Below are positions 42,545-50,911 of a DNA stretch of 64,000 nucleotides, piece after piece. The translations under genes and the position numbers were made by a program. Numbering within the stretch: the first letter of the stretch is position 1; each line of letters begins with the position of its first letter. Below the pieces are notes generated by a model. That model had not been told where the DNA came from and did not search any database. It worked only from the letters and a program-made list of their open reading frames with translations. The DNA comes from JASHPR01 sp963808705 (GTDB lineage: Bacteria; Actinomycetota; Actinomycetes; Streptosporangiales; Streptosporangiaceae), in contig CAWEHB010000005.1 of NCBI GenBank assembly GCA_963808705.1, forward strand, positions 434,001-498,000, in the 5' to 3' direction.

Positions 42545-44101
42545 CTACGGCGCTAGCACGGGCAGGTAGCCAGGCGGGGGAGTGGTGCACCCCAGGCACG
42601 GGGGCTTGCCCCGGAAATAGGGGGGCATCGACGGCGAGTCGGTCGGCGGGTTGGTTGGCAGCAGCACCGGTGGTCGCGGCGCCTGATTGAAGTCGAAGTC
42701 CTCGTCCAGGTTGCCGAGGATCGGCAGGTCCTCGCGCACGTCCGGGCGGGGGTCCGGGCGGCCGTCGGTCTTGGGGTTGAGCCGGTCGCCGCCGAGGAAG
42801 TCGTCCTCGATGAACTTCAGGTAGGCGTCGCTGCTGAGCGTCTGGCTGTCGATGAAGCCCTGCCTCGCGTACGGCGAGATCGTGATCGCCGGCACCCGCA
42901 GGCCGTAGCCGTTCTGGTCGGCCGCCGGCGGGACCACGTTGTCGTAGAAGCCGCCCCAGTCGTCCCAGGCCAGGAAGATGGCCGTGGAGTCCCAGTCCGG
43001 GCTTTCCATGGCGGCATTGATGACCGCGGTGACGTACGCCTGGCCCTGATGGACGCTGGCGGGAGGGTGCTCGCTGTCGTCGCCGGACGGGGTGATCCAG
43101 CTCACCGACGGCAGGGTGCCCGCCTTGGCGGCCCGGAAGTAGGAACTCAGAGGCTGCACATTGTGCAGCTGATGGTCCTGCTGCACATCGCCGAACAGCG
43201 GCAGCGGGTTCCAGATGCCCGGCGTCGTGGCGCTCTGCTGGACCGGACTGCAGGTCTCGGCCGCGTCGTTGTCGCAGTCGGGCTGGATGCCGGCCTGGAT
43301 GTAGTAGGCCCAGCTGACGTGCCGGGCGTACAGCAGCCAGGTGATGTCGGTCCAGGCCAGGTCGATCGTGGTCTTCCCCTCGGTCAGTTCCTCGTGCACG
43401 GCCTGGTTGAACTGGCTCACCCCGTAGGGGCCCACGATGTCGTTGACGCAGCTCATGGGCGAGCGCGTGCGGCACCGGGCCGACCAGGCCGACACCATGT
43501 ACAGGTGGTCGGGCAGCGACCACGATTTCACCGGCTCGAACATGCGGTCGTCGAGCACGAAGTCCCTGGCGTAGGTCCAGTAGTTGGGTATCTCCCCGGC
43601 CGTGTGGTACCCCATCACGTCGGGCTGACCCCCCGGGATGCAGGCCGGGTCGTCGGGGATGTGGCAGGTCGCCTGGGCCACGTCGCGCTGCCGGATGAAC
43701 CCGTTCATCAGGCCGTGGTTCACGTCGGCCACCGCGTTGCCCTCGCCGTGCGGGCCGCCGCCGTTCACGTCGGCGGTGTCATGGTAGGGCCGGGTGCACC
43801 CGCCGGCCGGGTTCGGCACGCACACCGTCGGCTTCCCGTCGTGCATCGGGATGCCGATCGCGCCCGGGTACGTCCCGAAGTAGCTGTCGAACGACCTGTT
43901 CTCCTGCATGACGATGATCACGTGCTTGATCTTGTGGATCCCGGCGGCCACCACGTACCTGCCGGTCGGGCCGCCGGTGACCACCTCGCCTGAAGGCCGA
44001 TGGACCACCGGCCGGGACGATGTCGATGTCGACGTGCACGCGGCGAGCAGGGCGGTGATGAGCACGGCAGCAAGCACGACGCGACTGGAGAGTTGTTTCA
44101 C
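42545..44101 (-). CDS. secreted phosphoesterase (phospholipase C-like) lipoprotein
   Basis: A 518-residue alkaline-phosphatase-fold phosphoesterase (PF04185). The GTG start opens a signal peptide with a lipobox (ALLAAC), so the mature protein is membrane-anchored outside. Metal and nucleophile segments include IKHVIIVMQENRSFDSYFGT, MGYHTAGEIPNYW, WSLPDHLYMVSAWS, SWITPSGDDSEHPPA and FLAWDDWGGFYDNVVPP. The family includes phospholipase C and acid phosphatases. It is followed upstream on the same strand by the DMFase-like gene, 19 bases away, so both exported proteins may share a transcript. Confidence 0.9.
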   Translation of the reverse strand: MKQLSSRVVLAAVLITALLAACTSTSTSSRPVVHRPSGEVVTGGPTGRYVVAAGIHKIKHVIIVMQENRSFDSYFGTYPGAIGIPMHDGKPTVCVPNPAGGCTRPYHDTADVNGGGPHGEGNAVADVNHGLMNGFIRQRDVAQATCHIPDDPACIPGGQPDVMGYHTAGEIPNYWTYARDFVLDDRMFEPVKSWSLPDHLYMVSAWSARCRTRSPMSCVNDIVGPYGVSQFNQAVHEELTEGKTTIDLAWTDITWLLYARHVSWAYYIQAGIQPDCDNDAAETCSPVQQSATTPGIWNPLPLFGDVQQDHQLHNVQPLSSYFRAAKAGTLPSVSWITPSGDDSEHPPASVHQGQAYVTAVINAAMESPDWDSTAIFLAWDDWGGFYDNVVPPAADQNGYGLRVPAITISPYARQGFIDSQTLSSDAYLKFIEDDFLGGDRLNPKTDGRPDPRPDVREDLPILGNLDEDFDFNQAPRPPVLLPTNPPTDSPSMPPYFRGKPPCLGCTTPPPGYLPVLAP

Positions 44102-44120
44102 GTTCTCGGACGGGCCAATC

Positions 44121-45728
44121 TCAGAGCGTGACCGGGGGCCACAGGTTGTGCTGCGCGGCGATGGGGTCGCCGGACCACTCCTGCATCGCGTCCAGGTTGT
44201 CACGCGCCGGATACTTAGCCGCGCCCGGCCCGTCGGCGAACGCGCGAAGCACATTGGCGGTGACCCGCCTGACAAAGGCACCCCCGCGCCGGTTCACGCC
44301 GAATTCGGCGTACTGGTACGGAGTGAAAGCCCCCACCCAGCGCATGGTACCGGTATTGAACACGCCGGCGCCGCTGGCGTGCGTGTAGTAGGCCGAGTCC
44401 GAGTAGCTGTTCACGCCGCGACAGGTCAGCGGCGAGTGGGACACGACCTCGATCGGCCGCTCGACCGGCCAGTCCGGGTTCACCCGGTCGTACTCGATGC
44501 CGACCAGGCCGGGGAAGCTGGTTCCCTTCTGCACCCCGGTCCCGGCGAACATCCAGGCGTCGGGGGTGGCCACGACGTAGTCGGCGTTGGTGGGATTGGA
44601 CTCGTACAGCGTGCCGGTCAGCGACGATTCGGCGTCCGGGTCGGGCGGCTCCCGGAAGTCGTTGGTGACCAGCGCGTTGTCCTTGCCGTACATCGGGTCC
44701 TGCGTGTAGCTGGTCTTGTAGCAGATGACTTGCCGCTGCGGGCCCAGGTTGCTGCTGGCCAGCCTGATCCGCCGGAAGCAGCAGTTCGCGCCCAGGAACG
44801 CGACGTTCACGCCCGCGTCCCGGGCCGCGGTCACGTAGGCCCGCTCCTGCGGCGTCCAGTACTCGTCATGGCCGAGCGAGAACAGTGCGCTGGCCCCGTC
44901 GAGCAGGTGCGGGTCGGTGGCGGTCTCCATGCTGGTGACATAGGCGAGCGGCAGCCCCATGCGCTCGGCGAGTTCGATGAGCGCCCGCTCGTGCGCCAGG
45001 AACAAGAACGCGCCGTCCAGGTCGAAGGGCCGGTCCAGGCTCACCACCAGCGACCGGTTGTCGTAGTCGGAGAGGCCGCCCGGCCCGTTGTACAGGTCGT
45101 AGCCGCCCCAGGTGTTGTAGGCCTGCCAGGTGGATGTCGAGTTCTTGAGCACCACCTTGCCCGCGGTGCTGGACGACCGCACGGTCACCGGCACGAACCG
45201 CTGCGCGCCGGACTCGGCGTCCATGCGCAGCAGGTAGGAGCCGTCCGGCCAGTCGTCGGTCGGGATGGTCAGCGACGGTCCCCAGTCGGTCTGCACCGTG
45301 TTGGTCTCGGCGAGCAGGGTCGACGGGCCCTGCCGGCGGCCGGGCACGGTCGCCGATTGCCATACCAGCCGGGCCTGGTCACCGTTGTACCAGCCCATCC
45401 GGAACACCTTGACCGTGAACGACCGCGCGGTCGTGGAGGCGTACAGCGTGATCTCCTCGCCGGGCAGCACGCTGGTCTGCCCGGCGTAGCCGATCATCGC
45501 ATCGGGCTCACCGAGATGGCTGATGCCCCAGTTCGGGTCGCCCGGGAGCGCGTTCTCGCTCACCACCTTGCGGCGTGGCACCGGCCGCTTGGCGGCGGCG
45601 GCGCGGGCCGCGTCGTCCGGGCCGCCTGTCCCGGCCGCCTTTATGGCCGCGATGACGGCCGCGGGTACCGCGGCAGCGGCGGCGGCCATGCCGAGGAAAG
45701 CCCGCCGCGAATGGGGGCGCGAACTCAT
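44121..45728 (-). CDS. Tat-exported DMFase-beta-like protein
   Basis: A 535-residue protein whose N-terminus carries a twin-arginine signal (HSRRAFLGMAAAAAAVPAAV). The mature part matches the large-subunit-like N,N-dimethylformamidase beta domain: ALPGDPNWGISHLGEPDAMI, TWGGYDLYNGPGG, VSLDRPFD, FSLGHDEYWTPQERAYVTAA and FLGANCCFRRIRL. Stand-alone exported versions are common near polysaccharide genes in actinomycetes and their role is not known. The ATG has no ribosome site but follows a TATAT box closely, hinting at a leaderless message. Confidence 0.82.
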   Translation of the reverse strand: MSSRPHSRRAFLGMAAAAAAVPAAVIAAIKAAGTGGPDDAARAAAAKRPVPRRKVVSENALPGDPNWGISHLGEPDAMIGYAGQTSVLPGEEITLYASTTARSFTVKVFRMGWYNGDQARLVWQSATVPGRRQGPSTLLAETNTVQTDWGPSLTIPTDDWPDGSYLLRMDAESGAQRFVPVTVRSSSTAGKVVLKNSTSTWQAYNTWGGYDLYNGPGGLSDYDNRSLVVSLDRPFDLDGAFLFLAHERALIELAERMGLPLAYVTSMETATDPHLLDGASALFSLGHDEYWTPQERAYVTAARDAGVNVAFLGANCCFRRIRLASSNLGPQRQVICYKTSYTQDPMYGKDNALVTNDFREPPDPDAESSLTGTLYESNPTNADYVVATPDAWMFAGTGVQKGTSFPGLVGIEYDRVNPDWPVERPIEVVSHSPLTCRGVNSYSDSAYYTHASGAGVFNTGTMRWVGAFTPYQYAEFGVNRRGGAFVRRVTANVLRAFADGPGAAKYPARDNLDAMQEWSGDPIAAQHNLWPPVTL

Positions 45729-45990
45729 CCATATAGGATTACACTGGTCCGGCTCCGCCTGCTCTTGATCCAAGTAATAACACGGGAAGTTCGGGGCAAA
45801 GCGTTGGTTCGATCTGCCGAATTCTGAGTCGGCTGGTTACCGAGACTGCAGGCGTGCGACGAGACTGGCCTTTGTCCCTTGCCCTCAAGGAGTCCAGGAT
45901 GCTGCCTGGCGCAGCCCCGCGCACCGCCGCCTGTCCCGGGCTGGCTCTCTCGCCCGCGCGCCCGGCCGCGCCGCGACCTCCGCTGGCGGC

Positions 45991-47709
45991 ATGACCGAGC
46001 CGAAACTCGCCACGCGCGTCGGCGCCGCGATGACCCGGCGCAGGCGTACCCCGCCCGCGCCGCCGGACGTCGCCGGGGGCACGCCGGGCAGCGCGCCCGG
46101 GGCGCAGCCGTGGCTCACCCGCACGGTCATGCTGCTGCGCCGTCACTGGCTGGTATCCGTGTTCCTGGCCGCCGGCCTGGTGCTGCGGGTGCTGGCCAAG
46201 GTCGCCTACAGCCCCGCGCTGATCTACGTCGACACGCTCAAGTACCTGTACGGCGTCTACCCTGGCTCCGACCCGCTCGGGTACCGGGCGCTGCTGAAGG
46301 TCGTCCTGCCCTTCGGCGGCCTGCCGGTCGTCGCCGTCCTGCAATGCCTGCTGGGCCTGGCGGTGGCCGTCGTCCTGTACGTCGTGCTGCTGCGCCGTGG
46401 CACCGCCCGCTGGCTGGCGGCCGTGGCCGTCGCCCCGGTGCTGCTCGACGCCTATCAGCTGCAGATGGAACAGATGATCATGCCCGACGTCTGGTTCGAC
46501 GCGATGATCGTGGCGGGGCTGGCCGTGCTGCTCTGGCGGCCGGTCGTAAGCGTCCGGTTCGCGGTCGCGGCGGGCCTGATCCTGGGTTCCTCGGCGACCG
46601 TCAAGGCCGTGGGGGAGGTCCTGGTCCTGCCCGCGGTGCTGTTCCTGCTGGTGGCCGGCGGGGGATGGCGCCGGGCCGTGGGCAAGTCCGCCGCCCTGGC
46701 CGCTGCGTTCGCGCTCCCGATCCTCTGCTACTGCAGCTTCTCCTACGTCACGACCGGGCACTTCTGGCTGGCCGGCTCGCAGAGCACCAGCGGCCGGCTG
46801 GCCGCCGCGGCCGACTGCGCCACCCTGAAGATACCCGCGGACGTGCGGCCGCTGTGCCCGCCGCCGAGCGTGCAGGCCCAGGGCCCCGACTGGCTGGTGC
46901 ACTCCGGCGCGTCGCCGCTGCACGACGCGGTCGTCCCGCGCGGGGTAAGCCGGACCCGGCTGGTCGCGGAACTGGACTCGGCGATCGAGCACCAGCAGCC
47001 GCTGCGCGTGCTGGTGTCGATCGCCCAGGATTCGCTCCGGCTGTTTGCCGTGACCCGTACGCCCACCCCGTGGATCTCGCCCATCTCGCGCTGGCAGTTC
47101 CAGACCAGCTACCCGACCTATCCCAAGTGGGTCACCCTCGGCCGCGGGAACGTGATCATCGTCGGCCTGCAGCGCAAGGCGTTCGGGATGTTCCGGCTCC
47201 ACCCGCTCAGCCCGGCCTACGGCGGCCCGGCCCGGGTCGACCGGCCGATAGCCGCGTTCCTGCGCTCCTACCAGCTTGACGGCGGCTACACCCCGGGCCC
47301 GCTGCTCGCCTTGTTCACCCTGGCGGGCGTGGCCGGCTCCGTCCTGGTCCTGGCCCGGCGCGCCCGCGGGACCCGGAGCCGCCAGCTAGGCCTGGCCAGT
47401 TTGCTGTTTACCGTCACCGGCGTGGTCGTCTTGCTGATACCGGACATCCTGGAGTTCTCCTGGCGCTACCAGCTTCCGGCCCTGGTCACCCTGCCGCCCG
47501 CGGGCGTGCTGGGCATCAGCGCCATCCTGGCCGCGCGCCAGGAACGCAAGCAGCCCCGGGCAGAGGAAGCCGGGAAGTCCGGTGAGGCCGGGGAGCCCGC
47601 CGCCCGGGCCGGAGAGACCGCCGGTGCCGCCACCCCGGCTCCGGACCCCGCCCGCCCCCCGGCTCCGGGGGCCGCCCGCACCCCTGACCCCGCCCCCGAC
47701 CCTGGATGA
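45991..47709 (+). CDS. GT-C-like integral membrane protein
   Basis: A 572-residue protein with about ten hydrophobic helices and a large exported loop. The first extracytoplasmic loop has YSPALIYVDTLKYLYGVYPG with an acidic residue at the position typical of GT-C catalytic Asp. MEQMIMPDVWFDAMIVAGLA follows. The C-terminal ~55 residues are a Pro/Ala/Glu-rich cytoplasmic tail. Family members of this shape act as lipid-sugar-dependent transferases in arabinan or mannan synthesis, but the exact family is not recognised. An AT-rich inverted repeat follows its stop. Confidence 0.72.
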   Translation: MTEPKLATRVGAAMTRRRRTPPAPPDVAGGTPGSAPGAQPWLTRTVMLLRRHWLVSVFLAAGLVLRVLAKVAYSPALIYVDTLKYLYGVYPGSDPLGYRALLKVVLPFGGLPVVAVLQCLLGLAVAVVLYVVLLRRGTARWLAAVAVAPVLLDAYQLQMEQMIMPDVWFDAMIVAGLAVLLWRPVVSVRFAVAAGLILGSSATVKAVGEVLVLPAVLFLLVAGGGWRRAVGKSAALAAAFALPILCYCSFSYVTTGHFWLAGSQSTSGRLAAAADCATLKIPADVRPLCPPPSVQAQGPDWLVHSGASPLHDAVVPRGVSRTRLVAELDSAIEHQQPLRVLVSIAQDSLRLFAVTRTPTPWISPISRWQFQTSYPTYPKWVTLGRGNVIIVGLQRKAFGMFRLHPLSPAYGGPARVDRPIAAFLRSYQLDGGYTPGPLLALFTLAGVAGSVLVLARRARGTRSRQLGLASLLFTVTGVVVLLIPDILEFSWRYQLPALVTLPPAGVLGISAILAARQERKQPRAEEAGKSGEAGEPAARAGETAGAATPAPDPARPPAPGAARTPDPAPDPG

Positions 47710-47722
47710 TCTTATTTCGCCA

Positions 47723-47793
47723 TCTTTTCATTGGATCCAGGGATTTTTCTGGGATGATATGTCCGGATTATGACCACCGATCCAATGAAAAGA
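47723..47793. repeat. AT-rich 15-bp perfect inverted repeat
   Basis: TCTTTTCATTGGATC and its exact reverse complement lie 41 bases apart between the GT-C-like gene and the convergent ABC permease. An inner hairpin (CCAG/CTGG around GGATTTTT) sits in the loop. The stretch is far richer in A and T than anything around it. It may be a two-sided terminator or the remains of a small mobile element with terminal repeats. Confidence 0.75.
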
Positions 47794-47856
47794 GCGAGTG
47801 GTCGGCTGGCGGGGGCGGGTGCTCGAAGGGCCGGGGCGGGGCCGGCGGGGCAGGAG

Positions 47857-48688
47857 TCAGCCCGCGCGCTTGTAGGCGCGCACGGCGAGCGGCACGAAGA
47901 CGATGAAGATCCCGGCGATCCAGGCGATGCTCTTCCACAGGTTCGCCTCGATCGGGCCGCCGATCGCCATGGCGCGCATCGTGTTGACGACGTAGGTGAA
48001 CGGCTGGTTGTTGGCGAACGCCTGCAGCCAGCCCGGCATGGTGTCGATCGGTACGAACGCCGAGCTGAGGAACGTCAGCGGGAACAGCCAGATCAGCCCG
48101 AACGCCTGCACCGACTCCTCGTCGCCGATGGCCAGCCCGGTGTAGGCAGCGATGCAGCAGATCGCCAGCCCGAACACCACGGCGAGCACGAACATGGCCA
48201 CGGCCAGGAAGGCCCCGTTCAGGAACCGGAAGTCGACCGCGTAGCCGACCCCGATGACGATCACGATCGTCACGGCCATCCGCGCGGTGTCGGCGACCAG
48301 CGCCGGCCAGCACCGCCGAGCGCGCCATCGGCATCGACCGCAGCCGGTCGATCACGCCCTTCTGCAGTTCCTGGGCCAGCGCGATGGCCGTGCCGAAGGT
48401 GGCGAACGCGGCGGTCTGCGCGATGATCCCCGGGATCAGGTAGTTGACGTAGCCGCCGGGCGTGTCAACCGGGATCGCGCCGCCGAAGACGTAGCGGAAC
48501 ATCAACGTGAACATGACCGGCTGGATAACGGTGAACACGATGTAGGCCGGCACCCGCATCCAGACCAGCAGGTTGCGCCGGGTGATGACGAGCGTGTCGC
48601 TCACCGCCCAGCGGGCCTGGGTGAGCGGGCTCGGACCGCGGGGCGCGAAGGGAGTGGTGGCGCCGGCCGCCGGCGCGGCGGCGGTCAT
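47857..48688 (-). pseudogene. ABC-2-type permease (DrrB-like), frameshifted
   Basis: The front half reads LVITRRNLLVWMRVPAYIVF, VMFTLMFRYVFGGAIPV and LQKGVIDRLRSMPMARSAVL, classic for DrrB-type permeases. Near 48305 the frame is lost (AGAGRRHRADGR), while another frame continues LVADTARMAVTIVIVIGVGY and the remaining helices to AVRAYKRAG. Removing one base, or adding two, restores a normal ~275-residue permease. The front frame alone would run on to 47768 as a nonsense tail. It overlaps the ATPase gene by 4 bases. Confidence 0.85.
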
Positions 48689-49722
48689 GACGACGACGCC
48701 TTCGCGGCGTCCTTGCCGCCGGGCCGCCGCCGGCCGCGCTTGCGCCCGCCCGGCTCCCCGTCCTCCTCGGCGGCGTGTCCGGTCAGGGCCAGGAACACGT
48801 CGTCAAGCGAGGGCCGCCGCAGCGTCAGGCCCTGGGTCTGCACGCTGGCGCTGTCCAGCCCGCGCACCGCCTCGATCAGTGCCTCGGAGCCGCGGCCCCC
48901 GACACCCACGTTGATCACTCCGGTCTCCTTGTCCACGTGCGGCTCGCCCTCGCCGATCCTTGCGATCGCCTCGGCCGCGTCGGCGAGACGGCTCCGGTCG
49001 GGCACCGTGAACTCCAGCACGTCCCCGCCGACGCGCCCCTTGAGCTCCTCGGCCGTGCCCGCGGCGATGACCAGGCCGTGGTCGATGACCACGATCTCGT
49101 CGGCCAGTTCGTCCGCCTCGTCCAGGTACTGGGTGGTGAGCAGCAGCGTCGTTCCGCTGGCCACCAGCGACCTGATGATGTCCCACATGCCGAGCCGGGA
49201 CCTCGGGTCCAGGCCGGTCGTCGGCTCGTCCAGGAACAGCACCTTCGGGTCGCCGACCAGGCTCGCGGCCAGGTCCAGGCGGCGCTGCATGCCGCCGGAG
49301 TAGGTCTTGGCCGGCCGGTTGGCGGCATCGGCCAGGTCGAACTGGGCGAGCAGTTCGACCGCGCGGCTGCGCGCCTTCGGCCAGCTCAGATGGTAGAGGC
49401 GCCCGACGATCTCCAGGTTCTCGCGGCCGGTGAGCTCCTCCTGGATGGCGGCCGACTGGCCGGACAGGCCGATCGAGCGGCGCACCGCGGCGGCCTGCCG
49501 TACCACGTCGTAGCCCTCGACCAGGGCCCGCCCGCCGTCCGGGCGCAGCAGCGTGGTCAGGATGCGCACGGCGGTGGTCTTGCCGGCCCCGTTCGGGCCC
49601 AGCAGGCCGAGCACCGTTCCGCGCGGCACCGACAGGTCGATGCCGCGCAGCGCGTGTACCTCCCCGAAGGACTTGGTCAGGCCCTCCACGAGGATGGCCG
49701 GACCAGAACTATCAGGTGACAC
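48685..49722 (-). CDS. ABC transporter ATPase (DrrA-like)
   Basis: A 345-residue ATPase starting at a GTG with GGGGGAGGA just ahead. Walker A is LGPNGAGKTTAVRI, the signature is YSGGMQRRLDLAASLVG, Walker B is VLFLDEPTTGLDPRSR, and the switch His region is LLLTTQYLDEADELAD, in which Gln-Tyr replaces the more usual His, as in DrrA. The C-terminal daunorubicin-resistance domain ends in an Arg/Lys-rich tail. It would power export of a drug or lipid through the adjoining permease, which is frameshifted. Confidence 0.92.
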   Translation of the reverse strand: MSPDSSGPAILVEGLTKSFGEVHALRGIDLSVPRGTVLGLLGPNGAGKTTAVRILTTLLRPDGGRALVEGYDVVRQAAAVRRSIGLSGQSAAIQEELTGRENLEIVGRLYHLSWPKARSRAVELLAQFDLADAANRPAKTYSGGMQRRLDLAASLVGDPKVLFLDEPTTGLDPRSRLGMWDIIRSLVASGTTLLLTTQYLDEADELADEIVVIDHGLVIAAGTAEELKGRVGGDVLEFTVPDRSRLADAAEAIARIGEGEPHVDKETGVINVGVGGRGSEALIEAVRGLDSASVQTQGLTLRRPSLDDVFLALTGHAAEEDGEPGGRKRGRRRPGGKDAAKASSS

Positions 49723-49900
49723 GAAATCCTCCCCCACCAGGCCGTCAGGCCATCAACTCCCCGGACCCCCGAACCTACCGGCACCCGCTGACATCGGCGA
49801 ACCGATAAACCGCCGCATCGCAGCTAAGCGCATGTTGACCGTCTAGGAAGACGTAATGTCCTGTATGTCGGGCAGTACGGGCGGGTCGTGGCACTGTCAA

Positions 49901-49968
49901 CCGGCGCCAGCCGCTGGCGCCGGCTGCCCGCGCCGGCCGCCCGCGCGGTCGGCATGACATGTGTCATG
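49901..49968. promoter_or_regulatory. two palindromes in a 365-base gene-free region
   Basis: The gap between the divergent ATPase and the DUF1453-like gene has no plausible coding sequence. It contains a 23-bp palindrome (CCGGCGCCAGC-C-GCTGGCGCCGG, 49901-49923) and 29 bases on a 16-bp one (CATGACA-TG-TGTCATG, 49953-49968). The second looks like a TetR-family operator. An efflux-type ABC system with such a site is often regulated by a TetR protein, but none is adjacent. Confidence 0.5.
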
Positions 49969-50087
49969 GGCGGATCAGGACGGAGCGCATAACCGGGTCG
50001 GCGCGTGCCGCCGTAGCGTGGAACCGTGCCGCCGGAGGAGGCGGCGCGCGGCGGGTCACCAGCCGCCGCAGCCCTGAGGAGGTAACC

Positions 50088-50588
50088 ATGTCTGTGGCGG
50101 GCGACATCGTCCTGGGAGTCGTCGTCCTCGGCCTGCTGATCTACCGGCAGCTACGCAGCCGTCCGATCAACGCCAACGGGCTGCGCCTGGTCGCGATCCT
50201 CGCGGTCGTCGGCCTGTTCGAGGCCTACTCGTTCCTGGACACGCACCACTCCGGCGCGGCGACCTACGCCGCCCTGGGCGGCAGCCTGGTGCTCGCCGCG
50301 GTCTTCGGCGCGCTGCGGGCGGCGACCGTCCGGGTCTGGCTCCAGGGCGACCAGCCCTGGTCGAAGGGCAACTGGCTGACCGCCGTGTTGTGGGTCATCG
50401 CCCTGGCCGCGCACCTGGGTTACGACGCGCTGGTGACGCCCGGCCGCGGCAGCAGCGGCCTAGGCGCCGCCACCGTGGTCCTCTACCTGGCCGTCAGCCT
50501 GGGCATCCAGCGCGTCATAACCCAGCAGCGGGCGAGCCGCCTGCAGCCCGGCGGCACCACGTTCAGCCAATCCGGCACGTTCAGCTGA
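50088..50588 (+). CDS. integral membrane protein, DUF1453-like
   Basis: A 166-residue protein with GAGGAGG 6 bases before the ATG. It has four to five hydrophobic helices: DIVLGVVVLGLLIYRQL, LVAILAVVGLFEAYSFL, ALGGSLVLAAVFGALR and WLTAVLWVIALAAHLGYDAL, with the pattern IYRQLRSRPI after the first helix typical of small CcdC/DUF1453-type proteins. Function unknown. Convergent with the MoaD-like gene. Confidence 0.75.
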   Translation: MSVAGDIVLGVVVLGLLIYRQLRSRPINANGLRLVAILAVVGLFEAYSFLDTHHSGAATYAALGGSLVLAAVFGALRAATVRVWLQGDQPWSKGNWLTAVLWVIALAAHLGYDALVTPGRGSSGLGAATVVLYLAVSLGIQRVITQQRASRLQPGGTTFSQSGTFS

Positions 50589-50614
50589 GCCCGGCCCGGC
50601 GCGCACGCGGTGAT

Positions 50615-50911
50615 CTAGCCGCCGGCCATGGCCCCCACGATCAGGTAGGGCTCTGCGCCGGTGGCGACCGCGTCGGGCAGCGGGGTGTCCGGCGGCTCGT
50701 GGGACAGGTCCTGCTCGCAGGCGAAGAACCGGATGAACGCCCGGCGCGAGCCGCCGTCGTGGTCGCGGATGGTCCCGGCCAGCGCCGGGTAGCGGCTCTC
50801 CAGCGCGTCCAGGACCGAGCACTGGGTGACCTGGCCCGGGACCTCCAGCTCGACCTCGCCGTCCACGCGGGCCAGGGTCCGCAGGTGCGCGGGCAGCACG
50901 ACCCGGATCAT
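50615..50911 (-). CDS. MoaD/ThiS-family ubiquitin-like protein
   Basis: A 98-residue beta-grasp protein beginning MIRVVLPAHLRTLARVDGEV, with the central VLDALESRYPALAGTI helix and ending in Gly-Gly. A C-terminal GG is the site that MoaD and ThiS use for AMP activation and thiocarboxylation. It overlaps the preceding BNR-repeat gene by 4 bases (ATGA). The tight link to a BNR protein rather than to molybdopterin or thiamine genes suggests a different sulfur-transfer or conjugation role. Confidence 0.85.
   Translation of the reverse strand: MIRVVLPAHLRTLARVDGEVELEVPGQVTQCSVLDALESRYPALAGTIRDHDGGSRRAFIRFFACEQDLSHEPPDTPLPDAVATGAEPYLIVGAMAGG

Noticed and set aside
45879..47279. A 466-residue plus-strand frame overlapping the GT-C-like gene
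   Set aside because: Arg/Gly/Pro-rich shadow without hydrophobic segments, whereas the other frame gives regular membrane helices.
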